Source of the DNA: Streptomyces paradoxus
GTDB lineage: Bacteria; Actinomycetota; Actinomycetes; Streptomycetales; Streptomycetaceae
Assembly: GCF_014202475.1 (NCBI RefSeq)
Contig: NZ_JACHGV010000008.1
Location: 186,001 to 250,000, forward strand
DNA length: 64,000 bases
Direction of reading: 5' to 3'
Within the stretch, counting starts at the first letter, position 1. The number at the start of each line of letters is the position of its first letter. The notes beneath the pieces were generated by a model. The model did no database searches and was not told the DNA's origin. It saw nothing but the letters and a program-made list of their open reading frames with translations. Below, one piece after another: positions 43,323-51,369 of this stretch. The position numbers were made by a program, and so were the translations under genes.

Positions 43323-43451
43323 CACTGCCGCGCCGGCCCACAGAACTTCGACGCGCTCACCGGAAAGGGCCTGCGCGACCGCGCGTACACCTGGACCGCC
43401 AGCAGCTATCTCCTGCTCGCCGAAGCACACGCACACCGGGAGGGCCGCTGA
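43323..43451 (+). pseudogene. C-terminal fragment of a glucosidase/debranching-type enzyme
   Basis: The plus strand reads CRAGPQNFDALTGKGLRDRA then YTWTASSYLLLAEAHAHREG and stops. The pattern NFxxLTGxGLRDxxYTWTAS is that of the final helices of an (alpha/alpha)6 glycoside hydrolase (GH63/MGH1 group). No upstream part is present: it meets the opposing carbohydrate-binding fragment head to head at about 43310-43325. Confidence 0.6.
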
Positions 43452-43546
43452 CGGACCGCCTCTCGCACAGCCCCTGATCCGCTTCGGGTGTCTGTCGGCG
43501 GAGGCGGGGCATACGGGCTTCACCCCCTTGGAGAGGAGCTCGTCCC

Positions 43547-43714
43547 ATGCTCGGCATAGTCGCGGCGGTGTTGTTCTTCGTGGCGTTCCTGATCAACGCG
43601 ACGGACCTCAGCACCAACGATGTGTTCTCTTCGACCAACGTCATGCTGCTGGGTCTGATGTGCCTGGCCCTGCAGGTGGCCGGAGTCGGCGCCGGCTTGG
43701 CCCGCCGGCGCTGA
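43547..43714 (+). CDS. Small two-helix membrane protein
   Basis: ATG 43547 is preceded by GGAGAGGAG. The 55-residue product is MLGIVAAVLFFVAFLINATD, LSTNDVFSSTNVMLLGLMCL, ALQVAGVGAGLARRR. Two hydrophobic helices flank a short polar loop, and the end is basic (ARRR, cytosolic). Proteins of this size and pattern recur in Streptomyces genomes without known function. It is too short for many gene finders. Confidence 0.65.
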   Translation: MLGIVAAVLFFVAFLINATDLSTNDVFSSTNVMLLGLMCLALQVAGVGAGLARRR

Positions 43715-43957
43715 TGCCGGCCCTGAGGTCCGGTGACGTCCTGTCACCGGACCTGCGGTTCGCCGGCCGAACTCCGGCGCCTCCTGGCTGAGCCTAGTGC
43801 CGGCGCAGCCGTCTGAGCTGGACGAACAGAGCGTTTTCCGCGCACAAAGATGCGTCAACCCGTCGTTGACCTCCTCTTCGCGGCCGGGCCAAGGTGATGG
43901 GGACATCGGAATCCGATCACCTGCTGTCGGTCACCGAACCGCGTACGGGAGGCCGCG

Positions 43958-44392
43958 ATGCTCCGGACAGAGAGCCGCGAACACAACAAGCTCAAGCAAG
44001 ACACCGAGGCGGCTGCCCTCGACGTGACGTCGACGGCCGAGCCGCCCCCTCCGGCTGTCTGCCGTGACCTCTTCTTCCAGCGGTGCCTGTGGTGCGGCAC
44101 CCCTGACTACCGTCGATCGTTCTGCCGTGCCTGTGGAGCCACCACCTTCAAAAGGGAGCGCAGCGCCGGTGCCGGAGTCCTCGTCCGCCGTATCGGCCAG
44201 ACTCCGCTCAACACCTGGTTCGTCGCGATGGCCGAGGGCTTCAACCTGCTCTGCCAGGTCACCGGCACGGAACCGGTCGTGGTCGCGGTCGGGGCGAGAG
44301 TACGAGTCGTGCGGGGCGCGGCTCCGCGCGGCCAAGGGTTTCCCCTCGTCGAACTCACCTATCGCGCGACTTCCGTGGAGCGCTGGTGGTGA
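43958..44392 (+). CDS. Zinc-ribbon/OB-fold (DUF35-type) acyl-CoA-associated protein
   Basis: The 144-residue protein has GGGAGG upstream. A four-Cys rubredoxin-like ribbon, RCLWCGTPDYRRSFCRACGA, is followed by an OB-fold (TPLNTWFVAMAEGFNLLCQV, VVVAVGARVRVVRGAAPRGQ). OB-fold/DUF35 proteins accompany thiolases and acyl-CoA enzymes and are thought to deliver or shield CoA intermediates. It is the first gene of the CoA-transferase/acyl-CoA dehydrogenase/ETF operon. Confidence 0.75.
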   Translation: MLRTESREHNKLKQDTEAAALDVTSTAEPPPPAVCRDLFFQRCLWCGTPDYRRSFCRACGATTFKRERSAGAGVLVRRIGQTPLNTWFVAMAEGFNLLCQVTGTEPVVVAVGARVRVVRGAAPRGQGFPLVELTYRATSVERWW

Positions 44393-44448
44393 CGGGACCC
44401 GGCTCCGCCAAGCACACGGCCGGCCGGAACGACCAGAGAGGGAAGCGC

Positions 44449-45684
44449 ATGAGCACGCAGCACCAGGAGCCGGACGGACGGACCGACGACCCCCATGCCT
44501 CGGGGCGCGGTGCCCTGCACGGCCTGCGCATCGCCGACTTCTCCAGGGTTCTCGCAGGACCGTACGCCACCATGCTCCTCGCCGACCTCGGCGCCGACGT
44601 GATCAAGGTCGAGCGGCCCGGCACGGGAGACGACACCCGGGCCTGGCACCCGCCCGCAGACCAGGACGGCGTCTCGACCTACTTCCTGAGCGTCAACCGG
44701 AACAAGAGGTCGATCGTCCTGGACCTGACCGAGGAGACCGGCCGCGCACAGGCACGCGACCTGATCGCCCGATCCGACGTACTGGTGGAGAACTTCCGGC
44801 CCGGCACCATGGAGCGGCTAGGGCTCGGACACGCGCGACTCCGCGAGCTGCACCCGGAGCTGATCTACTGCTCCATCAGCGGCTTCGGCAGCGGCGCGGG
44901 CGCGTCGATCCCCGGGTACGACCTGCTCGTACAGGCCGTCGGGGGCCTGATGAGCGTGACCGGGGAGGCACACGGGGAGCCGACGAAGGCAGGCGTTGCC
45001 CTCGTCGACGTGATCACCGGGCTGCACGCCTCCCTCGGCATCCTGGCGGCCCTCCGGCACCGCGACGCCACCGGCCGGGGACAACTGGTGGAGGTGAACC
45101 TCCTCACCTCGCTGCTGTCTGCCATGGTCAACCAGGCCTCGGCGTTCGCCGTCGCCGGTGTGGTCCCGGAACGCATGGGCAACGCGCACCCGAGCATCGC
45201 ACCGTACGAGACCCTCCCCACCGCCGATCGGCCGATCGCCCTCGCGGTGGGCAACGACCGGCAGTTCGCGGCGCTGTGCGAAGCCGTCGGGAAACCCGGT
45301 CTCGCCCACGACGACCGTTTCCGCACCAACGCGGACCGGGTCGCCCACCGCGTCGAACTGCGGGACATCCTGACCGGGCGGCTCGGTGCGGCGAGCGCCG
45401 ACCACTGGTCGGCCGTCCTGCTCGCGGCAGGGGTTCCCGCCGGACCGGTCAACACCCTCGACGACGCCTTCGCCTTCGCCCACAAGCTCGGCCTTCCCGG
45501 CATCGTGGACATCCCCCGCGCTGCCGCCGACGGCGCGGAGGGCACAGCCTCCCGCCAGGTGGCGCACCCCATCACGCTGAGCGGGACACCCGCGCGGTAC
45601 CGCCTCCCCCCGCCCGGCCTGGGCCGGCACACCGCGGAGATCCTCGACGGCCCGCTCGACCGCTCCGATGACGCCTCCGGCTGA
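44449..45684 (+). CDS. CaiB/BaiF (class III) CoA transferase, probably glutarate-type
   Basis: ATG 44449 lies behind GAGAGGGAAG, giving 411 residues. Typical class III motifs are LHGLRIADFSRVLAGPYATM, LLADLGADVIKVERPGTGDD (catalytic Asp region), ENFRPGTMERLGLGHARLRE and YDLLVQAVGGLMSVTGEAHG. The family moves CoA between acyl-CoA and a free acid. Position directly before a glutaryl-CoA dehydrogenase-like gene matches the succinyl-CoA:glutarate CoA-transferase arrangement (SUGCT/C7orf10-like), so glutarate is the likely acceptor; this is inference from context. Confidence 0.85.
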   Translation: MSTQHQEPDGRTDDPHASGRGALHGLRIADFSRVLAGPYATMLLADLGADVIKVERPGTGDDTRAWHPPADQDGVSTYFLSVNRNKRSIVLDLTEETGRAQARDLIARSDVLVENFRPGTMERLGLGHARLRELHPELIYCSISGFGSGAGASIPGYDLLVQAVGGLMSVTGEAHGEPTKAGVALVDVITGLHASLGILAALRHRDATGRGQLVEVNLLTSLLSAMVNQASAFAVAGVVPERMGNAHPSIAPYETLPTADRPIALAVGNDRQFAALCEAVGKPGLAHDDRFRTNADRVAHRVELRDILTGRLGAASADHWSAVLLAAGVPAGPVNTLDDAFAFAHKLGLPGIVDIPRAAADGAEGTASRQVAHPITLSGTPARYRLPPPGLGRHTAEILDGPLDRSDDASG

Positions 45685-45772
45685 CGCGGAGCGCGACCCC
45701 GGCCGCACGGCGCGCCGGCACCGGCACCTCACCGACCTCGATTTTCCGACCCTGATGACAAGGAACCCCAGC

Positions 45773-46948
45773 ATGAGCGGCACGCCCCTGAAGGACCCCC
45801 TCGACCTGCTCGACATCGCCTCCGTCCTCACCGGCGAGGAGCGCGAGATCCAGGCCACCGTCGCCAAGTTCCTCGCCGACCGGGTGCGCCCGCACATCGG
45901 CGAGTGGTTCGAGAACGCGCACTTCGCCCGCGAACTCGCCCCGGAGCTGGGCAAGTTGGGCGTGCTCGGCATGCACCTCGAAGGCTACGGCTGCGCCGGG
46001 ACGAACGCGGTGAGCTACGGCCTGGCATGCCTGGAGCTGGAGGCGGCGGACTCCGGGTTCCGCAGCTTCGTGTCGGTGCAGGGCTCGCTGTCGATGTTCT
46101 CCATCTGGAAGTGGGGCTCACAGGAGCAGAAGCAGGAGTGGCTGCCCCGGCTCGCCGCCGGTGAGGCGATCGGCTGCTTCGGCCTGACCGAGCCCGACTT
46201 CGGCAGCAACCCCTCCGGCATGCGCACCAAGGCCGTCCGCGACGGGGACGACTGGATCCTGAACGGCTCCAAGATGTGGATCACCAACGGCGGCATCGCC
46301 GATGTCGCCACCGTCTGGGCGCAGACCGAGGACGGCGTCCGCGGCTTCCTCGTGCCCCGCGGCACCCCTGGTTTCACCACGCAGGACATCAAGCAGAAGA
46401 TGTCACTGCGCGCCTCGATCACCTCCGAGCTCTACTTCGACCAGGTCCGGCTGCCCGACTCCGCGCGGCTGCCCCTGGCGGAGGGTCTGCGCGGACCGCT
46501 GTCCTGCCTGAACGAGGCCCGCTTCGGCATCCTCTTCGGCGTCCTGGGCGCGGCCCGGGACTCGCTGCAGGCCGCGATCGGCTACGCCGACTCCCGCGTG
46601 CAGTTCGGCAAGCCGATCAGCGCCTTCCAGCTCACCCAGAAGAAGCTCACCGACATGACCGTGTCCCTGGGCGGCGCCGCACTCCTCGCCGTGCACCTGG
46701 GCCGGCTGAAGGACCAGCACCGCATCCGGCCCGAGCAGATCAGCGTCGGCAAGCTCAACAACGTGCGGGAGGCCATCGCCATCGCGCGGGAGTGCCGCAC
46801 CGTCCTCGGCGCCAACGGCGTCTCCCTGGAGTACTCGCCCCTGCGCCACGCCAACAACCTCGAGTCCGTCCGCACCTATGAGGGCACCGACGAGATGCAC
46901 ACGCTCGTCGTCGGCCAGGCGATCACCGGTTACCCGGCGTTCCGCTGA
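45773..46948 (+). CDS. Acyl-CoA dehydrogenase, glutaryl-CoA dehydrogenase-like
   Basis: ATG 45773 (AAGGA upstream) is preferred to the in-frame ATG 45668 that overlaps the previous gene. The 391-residue enzyme has CFGLTEPDFGSNPSGMRTKA, WILNGSKMWITNGGIADVAT, RFGILFGVLGAARDSLQAAI, SRVQFGKPISAFQLTQKKLT and LESVRTYEGTDEMHTLVVGQ, with the catalytic Glu in TYEGT as in glutaryl-CoA dehydrogenase. The reaction would be glutaryl-CoA to crotonyl-CoA plus CO2, passing electrons to the ETF encoded next. Other short-chain substrates remain possible. Confidence 0.87.
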   Translation: MSGTPLKDPLDLLDIASVLTGEEREIQATVAKFLADRVRPHIGEWFENAHFARELAPELGKLGVLGMHLEGYGCAGTNAVSYGLACLELEAADSGFRSFVSVQGSLSMFSIWKWGSQEQKQEWLPRLAAGEAIGCFGLTEPDFGSNPSGMRTKAVRDGDDWILNGSKMWITNGGIADVATVWAQTEDGVRGFLVPRGTPGFTTQDIKQKMSLRASITSELYFDQVRLPDSARLPLAEGLRGPLSCLNEARFGILFGVLGAARDSLQAAIGYADSRVQFGKPISAFQLTQKKLTDMTVSLGGAALLAVHLGRLKDQHRIRPEQISVGKLNNVREAIAIARECRTVLGANGVSLEYSPLRHANNLESVRTYEGTDEMHTLVVGQAITGYPAFR

Positions 46949-46974
46949 CCGCCGGGAACCGGAGGAGGACGACC

Positions 46975-47757
46975 GTGAACATCGTCGTACTGGTCAAGCA
47001 GGTCCCGGACACCAGCGCGGAGCGCACCCTCGCCGGAGCGGACCACACCCTTGACCGCGAGAGCGCCGATCTCGTACTGGACGAGATCGACGAGCGCGCG
47101 GCGGAGGAGGCCCTGACGCTCAAGGAGGACCTGGGAGCCGAGGTCACCGTCGTGTCCATGGGACCCGACGCCGCACTCGAGGCGATCCGCAAGGTTCTGG
47201 CGATGGGCGCCGACCGCGGAATCCACATCTGCGACGACGGGCTCCGGGGCGCCGACGTGGTGACCACCGCGCGAGTGCTGGCGGCGGCCGTGCGGACGGT
47301 GGCGGACGTCGGCCTGGTGCTCGCGGGCAACGCGACGACCGACGGGCAGGCGAGCGCGGTACCCGCCATGGTCGCGGACCTGCTCGGACTGCCGCAGCTG
47401 ACGCACGCCCGGGAGCTGAACGTGGACGCGGGACGGGTGCGCGCCGAGCGTGAGACCGAGCACGGCGAGACCACGCTGGACGCACCGCTGCCCGCGTTGG
47501 TCAGTGTCACCGAGAAGATCAACGAACCCCGGTACCCCTCCTTCAAGGGGATCATGGCCGCCAAGAAGAAGCCGGTGGAGACGGTCGGTCTCGACGACCT
47601 GTTCCCCGACGCGGACGGCACCGGATTCCGCACCACCCGCACCCGTGTGGTGGAGGCCGTCCCGCGTCCGGCGCGGGTGGCCGGCATGCGCGTCACGGAC
47701 GACGGCTCGGCCGGCCGCCGGCTCGTCGACCACCTGATCGCCCAGAAGCTCGTCTGA
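46975..47757 (+). CDS. etfB: Electron transfer flavoprotein beta subunit
   Basis: The 260-residue protein starts MNIVVLVKQVPDTSAERTLA at GTG 46975 with GGAGGA upstream. The family core is ERAAEEALTLKEDLGAEVTV, VLAGNATTDGQASAVPAMVA (AMP/FAD-binding loop) and EKINEPRYPSFKGIMAAKKK, the ETF-beta signature loop that docks on dehydrogenases. It carries electrons from the acyl-CoA dehydrogenase encoded just before it. Confidence 0.93.
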   Translation: MNIVVLVKQVPDTSAERTLAGADHTLDRESADLVLDEIDERAAEEALTLKEDLGAEVTVVSMGPDAALEAIRKVLAMGADRGIHICDDGLRGADVVTTARVLAAAVRTVADVGLVLAGNATTDGQASAVPAMVADLLGLPQLTHARELNVDAGRVRAERETEHGETTLDAPLPALVSVTEKINEPRYPSFKGIMAAKKKPVETVGLDDLFPDADGTGFRTTRTRVVEAVPRPARVAGMRVTDDGSAGRRLVDHLIAQKLV

Positions 47758-47775
47758 ACGCCCCGCGAGCCCGAC

Positions 47776-48756
47776 ATGAAGCAGGCACCCATGCCCGATG
47801 TCCTCGTCCTCGTCGACCAAGACGGGGAACGCGTCCACAAGTCCACGTACGAACTCCTCACCGCCGCACGGCGGTTGGGTGAACCGGCGGCCGTCGTGGT
47901 CGGAACTCCCGGCACCGCTGCCCGCCTGGAGGCGTCCCTCGCCCGCCATGGCGCCAGGAGCGTCTACGCGGCCGAATCCGCCGAGGCGGACGAGTTCCTC
48001 GCCACGCCGGCCGTCGACGCCCTGGAACTCGCGGTCGGGGAGGCTTCCCCCGCCGCCGTTCTGGTCTCCGCGACGACGGACGGCAAGGAGGTGGCCGGGC
48101 GTCTGGCCGCGAGGCTGGACGCCGGGCTGCTGATCGACGCGGTCGACGTGGACTCGTCCGGCGTCGTCACCCAGGTCGTCTTCGGCGGGTCGTACACCGT
48201 GCGCTCACAGGTCACCCACGGCATGCCGGTGATAACGGTGCGGCCGGGCTCGTTCGAGGCGGAGGAATGTCCGGTGCGGGCGGAGGAGAAGAAGCTCACC
48301 CCGCCACCGGTCGCCGCTGCTGCCTGCGCACGCATCACCGCACGTCGCCGCGCGATCGCAGGCGATCGTCCCGAACTCACCGAGGCGACCGTCGTCGTCT
48401 CCGGCGGACGCGGGGTCGGAGGAGCGGAAGGCTTCCGGGTGGTGGAGGAGCTGGCCGACGCCCTGGGAGGCGCGGTGGGCGCCTCACGCGCCGCGGTGGA
48501 CGCCGGCTACTACCCGCACCGGTTCCAGGTGGGACAGACGGGCAAGTCCGTCTCGCCCCAGCTGTACATCGCCCTGGGCATCTCGGGAGCCATCCAGCAC
48601 CTGGCCGGGATGCAGACCTCCAAGACGATCGTTGCGGTGAACAAGGATCCGGAGGCGCCGATCCTCGATCTCGCCGACTACGGCGTGGTGGGCGACCTGT
48701 TCGCCGTGGCTCCCGAAGTCACCCGGGGCGTGGCCGCCCGCCGCACGGGCGGTTGA
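47776..48756 (+). CDS. etfA: Electron transfer flavoprotein alpha subunit
   Basis: The 326-residue protein holds the ETF-alpha FAD domain at its C-terminus: VVSGGRGVGGAEGFRVVEEL, GASRAAVDAGYYPHRFQVGQ, TGKSVSPQLYIALGISGAIQ, HLAGMQTSKTIVAVNKDPEA and PILDLADYGVVGDLFAVAPE. It forms the heterodimer with EtfB. It is the last gene of the operon, closed by a perfect stem-loop 15 bases later. Confidence 0.94.
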   Translation: MKQAPMPDVLVLVDQDGERVHKSTYELLTAARRLGEPAAVVVGTPGTAARLEASLARHGARSVYAAESAEADEFLATPAVDALELAVGEASPAAVLVSATTDGKEVAGRLAARLDAGLLIDAVDVDSSGVVTQVVFGGSYTVRSQVTHGMPVITVRPGSFEAEECPVRAEEKKLTPPPVAAAACARITARRRAIAGDRPELTEATVVVSGGRGVGGAEGFRVVEELADALGGAVGASRAAVDAGYYPHRFQVGQTGKSVSPQLYIALGISGAIQHLAGMQTSKTIVAVNKDPEAPILDLADYGVVGDLFAVAPEVTRGVAARRTGG

Positions 48757-48770
48757 GAGACGTACCACGC

Positions 48771-48816
48771 CGAGAGCTCCCGCCCCCCGTCGCATGCACG
48801 GGGGCGGGAGCTCTCG
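48771..48816. terminator. Bidirectional terminator between etfA and the flavin reductase gene
   Basis: CGAGAGCTCCCGCCCC (48771-48786) and GGGGCGGGAGCTCTCG (48801-48816) are exact complements, a 16-bp perfect stem with a 14-base loop that can pair further. It serves both convergent transcripts. Confidence 0.8.
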
Positions 48817-48833
48817 TGTCGGCTGTCCGTCCG

Positions 48834-49328
48834 TCAGGCGGCCAGACGCCGGAACCTGCTGCCGTGGAACACCAGCGGCTCCCGGTCGGGTTCGGCCATC
48901 AGGCCGCGAATCTCCAGCAGCACGATCGTGTGGTCGCCCCCGGGGAACTCGGCGTGGACCGAGCAGTCCAGCCACAGACCGGTGCCGCGGATGTACACGC
49001 TGCCGCCCTCGGAAGCCTCCCAGTCGACGTCTGTGAACCGGTCACCACCCTTGCCCGCGAGCGCGCGGCAGACCTGGTCCTGCTCCTCCGCCAGCACGCT
49101 CAGCCCCAGGCGGCTCTGCAGCTTCAGCTTCGGCCAGGTCGACGAGGTGTCCTGGACACAGACCGACACCAGCGGCGGCCGAAGAGAGACCGGGGTGAAC
49201 GTACTGGCGGCCATGCCCACCGGAACGCCCGAATCCAGTGCGCACAGGGCTGTCACCCCGGAAGGAAAGCAGCCGAACGCCTGGCGCAGCACGACGGGGT
49301 CCGTCGGTGTCGCGGCGAGGGCGCTCAT
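48834..49328 (-). CDS. Flavin reductase (FMN/FAD:NAD(P)H) of a two-component monooxygenase
   Basis: The 164-residue protein starts MSALAATPTDPVVLRQAFGC at ATG 49328, overlapping the stop of the oxygenase-like gene. Family motifs are CFPSGVTALCALDSGVPVGM, AASTFTPVSLRPPLVSVCVQ (flavin-binding SLxPPLVxV) and a C-terminal DHTIVLLEIRGLMA with a GDH motif. It supplies reduced flavin to a partner oxygenase. That partner, encoded upstream, is truncated. Confidence 0.88.
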   Translation of the reverse strand: MSALAATPTDPVVLRQAFGCFPSGVTALCALDSGVPVGMAASTFTPVSLRPPLVSVCVQDTSSTWPKLKLQSRLGLSVLAEEQDQVCRALAGKGGDRFTDVDWEASEGGSVYIRGTGLWLDCSVHAEFPGGDHTIVLLEIRGLMAEPDREPLVFHGSRFRRLAA

Positions 49329-50140
49329 CGGACGTCCTCCCGACCCGAGAGAACCGCGCCCAGACGGCGCAGCGAGCCGTTGTTGCCCGCGACGTGCTGG
49401 GAGACGCAGCGGACGTCGCGCCAGCGGCGCTGCAGGGGGTGGGAGCTGTAGAGCCCCGAGCTGCCCGACAGGGTCATGAGTTCGTTGAGGACGCGGATGC
49501 CCTCGTGGTGGATGTGCTGGTGGCCGCCGGTGTAGCCGAACCATTCGCGGGCGGTGGGCTCCTCGCCCGCGAGCGCACGGTCCATGACGACGCGGCCGGT
49601 CTGCTCCAGCAGGGCGTTCAGTGCCGCCGTGCGAAGGTGCAGCTCGGCGAACTTCTCCTGGAACACCGGGTCCTCCCCGATGACGAGTCGGGGATCGAAC
49701 GCCGGCCGTTTGGTGGCGGCGAGTTCGGCCAGATCGTCCAGCGCGCCCTCCAGGCAGCCGATGATGACGGCGTCGTGCGACGACCCGGTGGCGGTGTACG
49801 GCAAGCCGTAGAAGGGAGCGGGGATGTTGTTGCCGCCCACCAGCGGTCCCGTGAAGCGCTCGGGCACGAAGACGTCGTCCATCGTGAAGTCCGTGCTCTG
49901 GGTGGCGCGCAGACCCACGGCGTCCCATGTGTCGAGGAACGTGGCCTGCTCCGGGCGGAACAGCGCGACGCGCATGTCCGGACGGCCGTCCGGGAGCGGG
50001 GGCGCACCCTCGACCACGAAGCCCGCGAGCATCCAATCCGGCGTTAACGAACCACTGGCCAGCGGCCAGCGCCCACTGAGGCGGTAGCCTCCCGCAACCC
50101 TGGTCGCTCTGCCGTTGGGCGCTATCGCCCCACGGAGCAT
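49325..50140 (-). pseudogene. Acyl-CoA dehydrogenase-fold flavin monooxygenase, N-terminus lost
   Basis: From the first usable ATG (50140), 271 residues read MLRGAIAPNGRATRVAGGYR, LSGRWPLASGSLTPDWMLAG, GNNIPAPFYGLPYTATGSSH and GHQHIHHEGIRVLNELMTLS, as in DszC/HsaA-type oxygenases that use free reduced flavin. Relatives have about 390 residues, so the N-terminal helical domain is missing. The break at about 50150 adjoins an AraC fragment on the other strand. It is coupled to its flavin reductase but probably inactive. Confidence 0.75.
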
Positions 50141-50161
50141 CAGGTCGGCGCCGTCGCCGAG

Positions 50162-50278
50162 CACCTCCTTCCCGAGCGTCTCGTGGGGCACGGTTTCGCG
50201 GACCCCGCCCACTTCAGCCACGCCTTCAAGGCGGCCTACGGCATGAGTCCCCGGGAGGCCCGCGCGGCGCGTCGATGA
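50162..50278 (+). pseudogene. AraC-family regulator, last 38 residues only
   Basis: The plus strand reads HLLPERLVGHGFADPAHFSH then AFKAAYGMSPREARAARR and a stop. GFxDxAHFSxAFKxxYGMSPxE is the second helix-turn-helix of AraC regulators. Everything before it is missing, replaced by the truncated oxygenase gene on the other strand. It marks a recombination or deletion junction. Confidence 0.7.
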
Positions 50279-50280
50279 CG

Positions 50281-51147
50281 TCAGGCGGGCTGGTAGTCGA
50301 AGAAGCCCTGCCCCGACTTGCGGCCCAGGAGACCCGATTCGACCATGCGGCGCAGCAGCGGGGGAGGGGCGTACAACGGTTCCCGGTACTCCTCGTAGAG
50401 CGCTTCGCCTATCGCCGCCACGGTGTCCAGTCCGATGAGGTCGGCGAGGCGCAGCGGCCCCATGGGATGGGCGCAGCCGGCCGTCATGCCCGTGTCGATG
50501 TCCTCCGCGGTCGCCGTGCCGGAGGCGACCATGCGTACCGCGGCCAACAGGTAAGGCACCAGCAGGGAGTTCACCACGAAGCCCGCGCGGTCCTGCGCGA
50601 CGATCGTCCTCTTGCCCAGGATGCCGCCCGCGAAGGCCCGCACGCGCAGCTCGGTGCTTTCCGAGGTGTGCAGGGACGGGACGATCTCCACCAGGGGCAT
50701 CACGGGGACCGGGTTGAAGAAGTGCAGGCCGATCACCGTCTCGGGACGGCCGGCAGCGGCCGCGAGCCGGGCGATGGGGATCGAGGACGTGTTGCTGGCC
50801 AGGACGGCCGCCGGGTCCGTGACCACCTCGCCCAGCTGACGGAACAGTGCCGTCTTGGCCCGCTCGTCCTCGACGGCGGCCTCGATGACCAGGTCCGCCC
50901 CGCCCAGGCGGGAGAGGTCCTCGGTGACCGAGATCCCGGCCAGGGCGTGCGCGCGGTCCTCGGGTGCGACGGCACCGCGCTTCTCCGCCTTCAGCAGGGA
51001 GTCCGCCACACCGGCCAGTCCGGCCCGGGCCCTGTCCTCGGTCACGTCGCACAACGTGACCTGGAGCCCGGCCCGGGCGCACACCTCGGTGATGCCCCGG
51101 CCCATCTGGCCCGCGCCCACGACGCCCACGTGTTTGATCGCTGTCAT
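50281..51147 (-). CDS. 3-hydroxyacyl-CoA (3-hydroxybutyryl-CoA) dehydrogenase
   Basis: The 288-residue enzyme starts MTAIKHVGVVGAGQMGRGIT (NAD-binding GxGxxG), then DLVIEAAVEDERAKTALFRQ, VLASNTSSIPIARLAAAAGR, VIGLHFFNPVPVMPLVEIVP (catalytic His) and GFVVNSLLVPYLLAAVRMVA (NSLLVPYL). This is a PaaH/FadB2-type enzyme oxidising (S)-3-hydroxybutyryl-CoA to acetoacetyl-CoA. It would handle the product two steps after glutaryl-CoA dehydrogenase if a crotonase is supplied elsewhere. Confidence 0.9.
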   Translation of the reverse strand: MTAIKHVGVVGAGQMGRGITEVCARAGLQVTLCDVTEDRARAGLAGVADSLLKAEKRGAVAPEDRAHALAGISVTEDLSRLGGADLVIEAAVEDERAKTALFRQLGEVVTDPAAVLASNTSSIPIARLAAAAGRPETVIGLHFFNPVPVMPLVEIVPSLHTSESTELRVRAFAGGILGKRTIVAQDRAGFVVNSLLVPYLLAAVRMVASGTATAEDIDTGMTAGCAHPMGPLRLADLIGLDTVAAIGEALYEEYREPLYAPPPLLRRMVESGLLGRKSGQGFFDYQPA

Positions 51148-51325
51148 GTGTTCCTCCGCCTGTCCCTCTGTCGGGCGGCGGCCGCCGTTCGCCGCCACGG
51201 TGTGTGCCACGTGTCGAGCGTAGGCCTGACGTACCCACTCTGACCTGCACAGACAGTGCGTCATCCGCGTACAAACGTGCGTCGGTCGAGGGGCGCGGGC
51301 ACCCCCCGTCGAGGCATGCCGAAGG

Positions 51326-51349
51326 GGCGTCCGGCCCATGCCGGACGCC
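51326..51349 (-). terminator. Stem-loop terminator after the LysR gene
   Basis: GGCGTCCGGC (51326-51335) pairs with GCCGGACGCC (51340-51349) around CCAT. It lies 20 bases past the LysR stop in the direction of transcription. Confidence 0.65.
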
Positions 51350-51369
51350 TGTGGGGGGGGGCGGCGCTT

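Noticed and set aside
44386..44448. Earlier GTG start of the CoA transferase overlapping the OB-fold gene
   Set aside because: GAGAGGGAAG directly precedes ATG 44449, and the extra residues have no family similarity.
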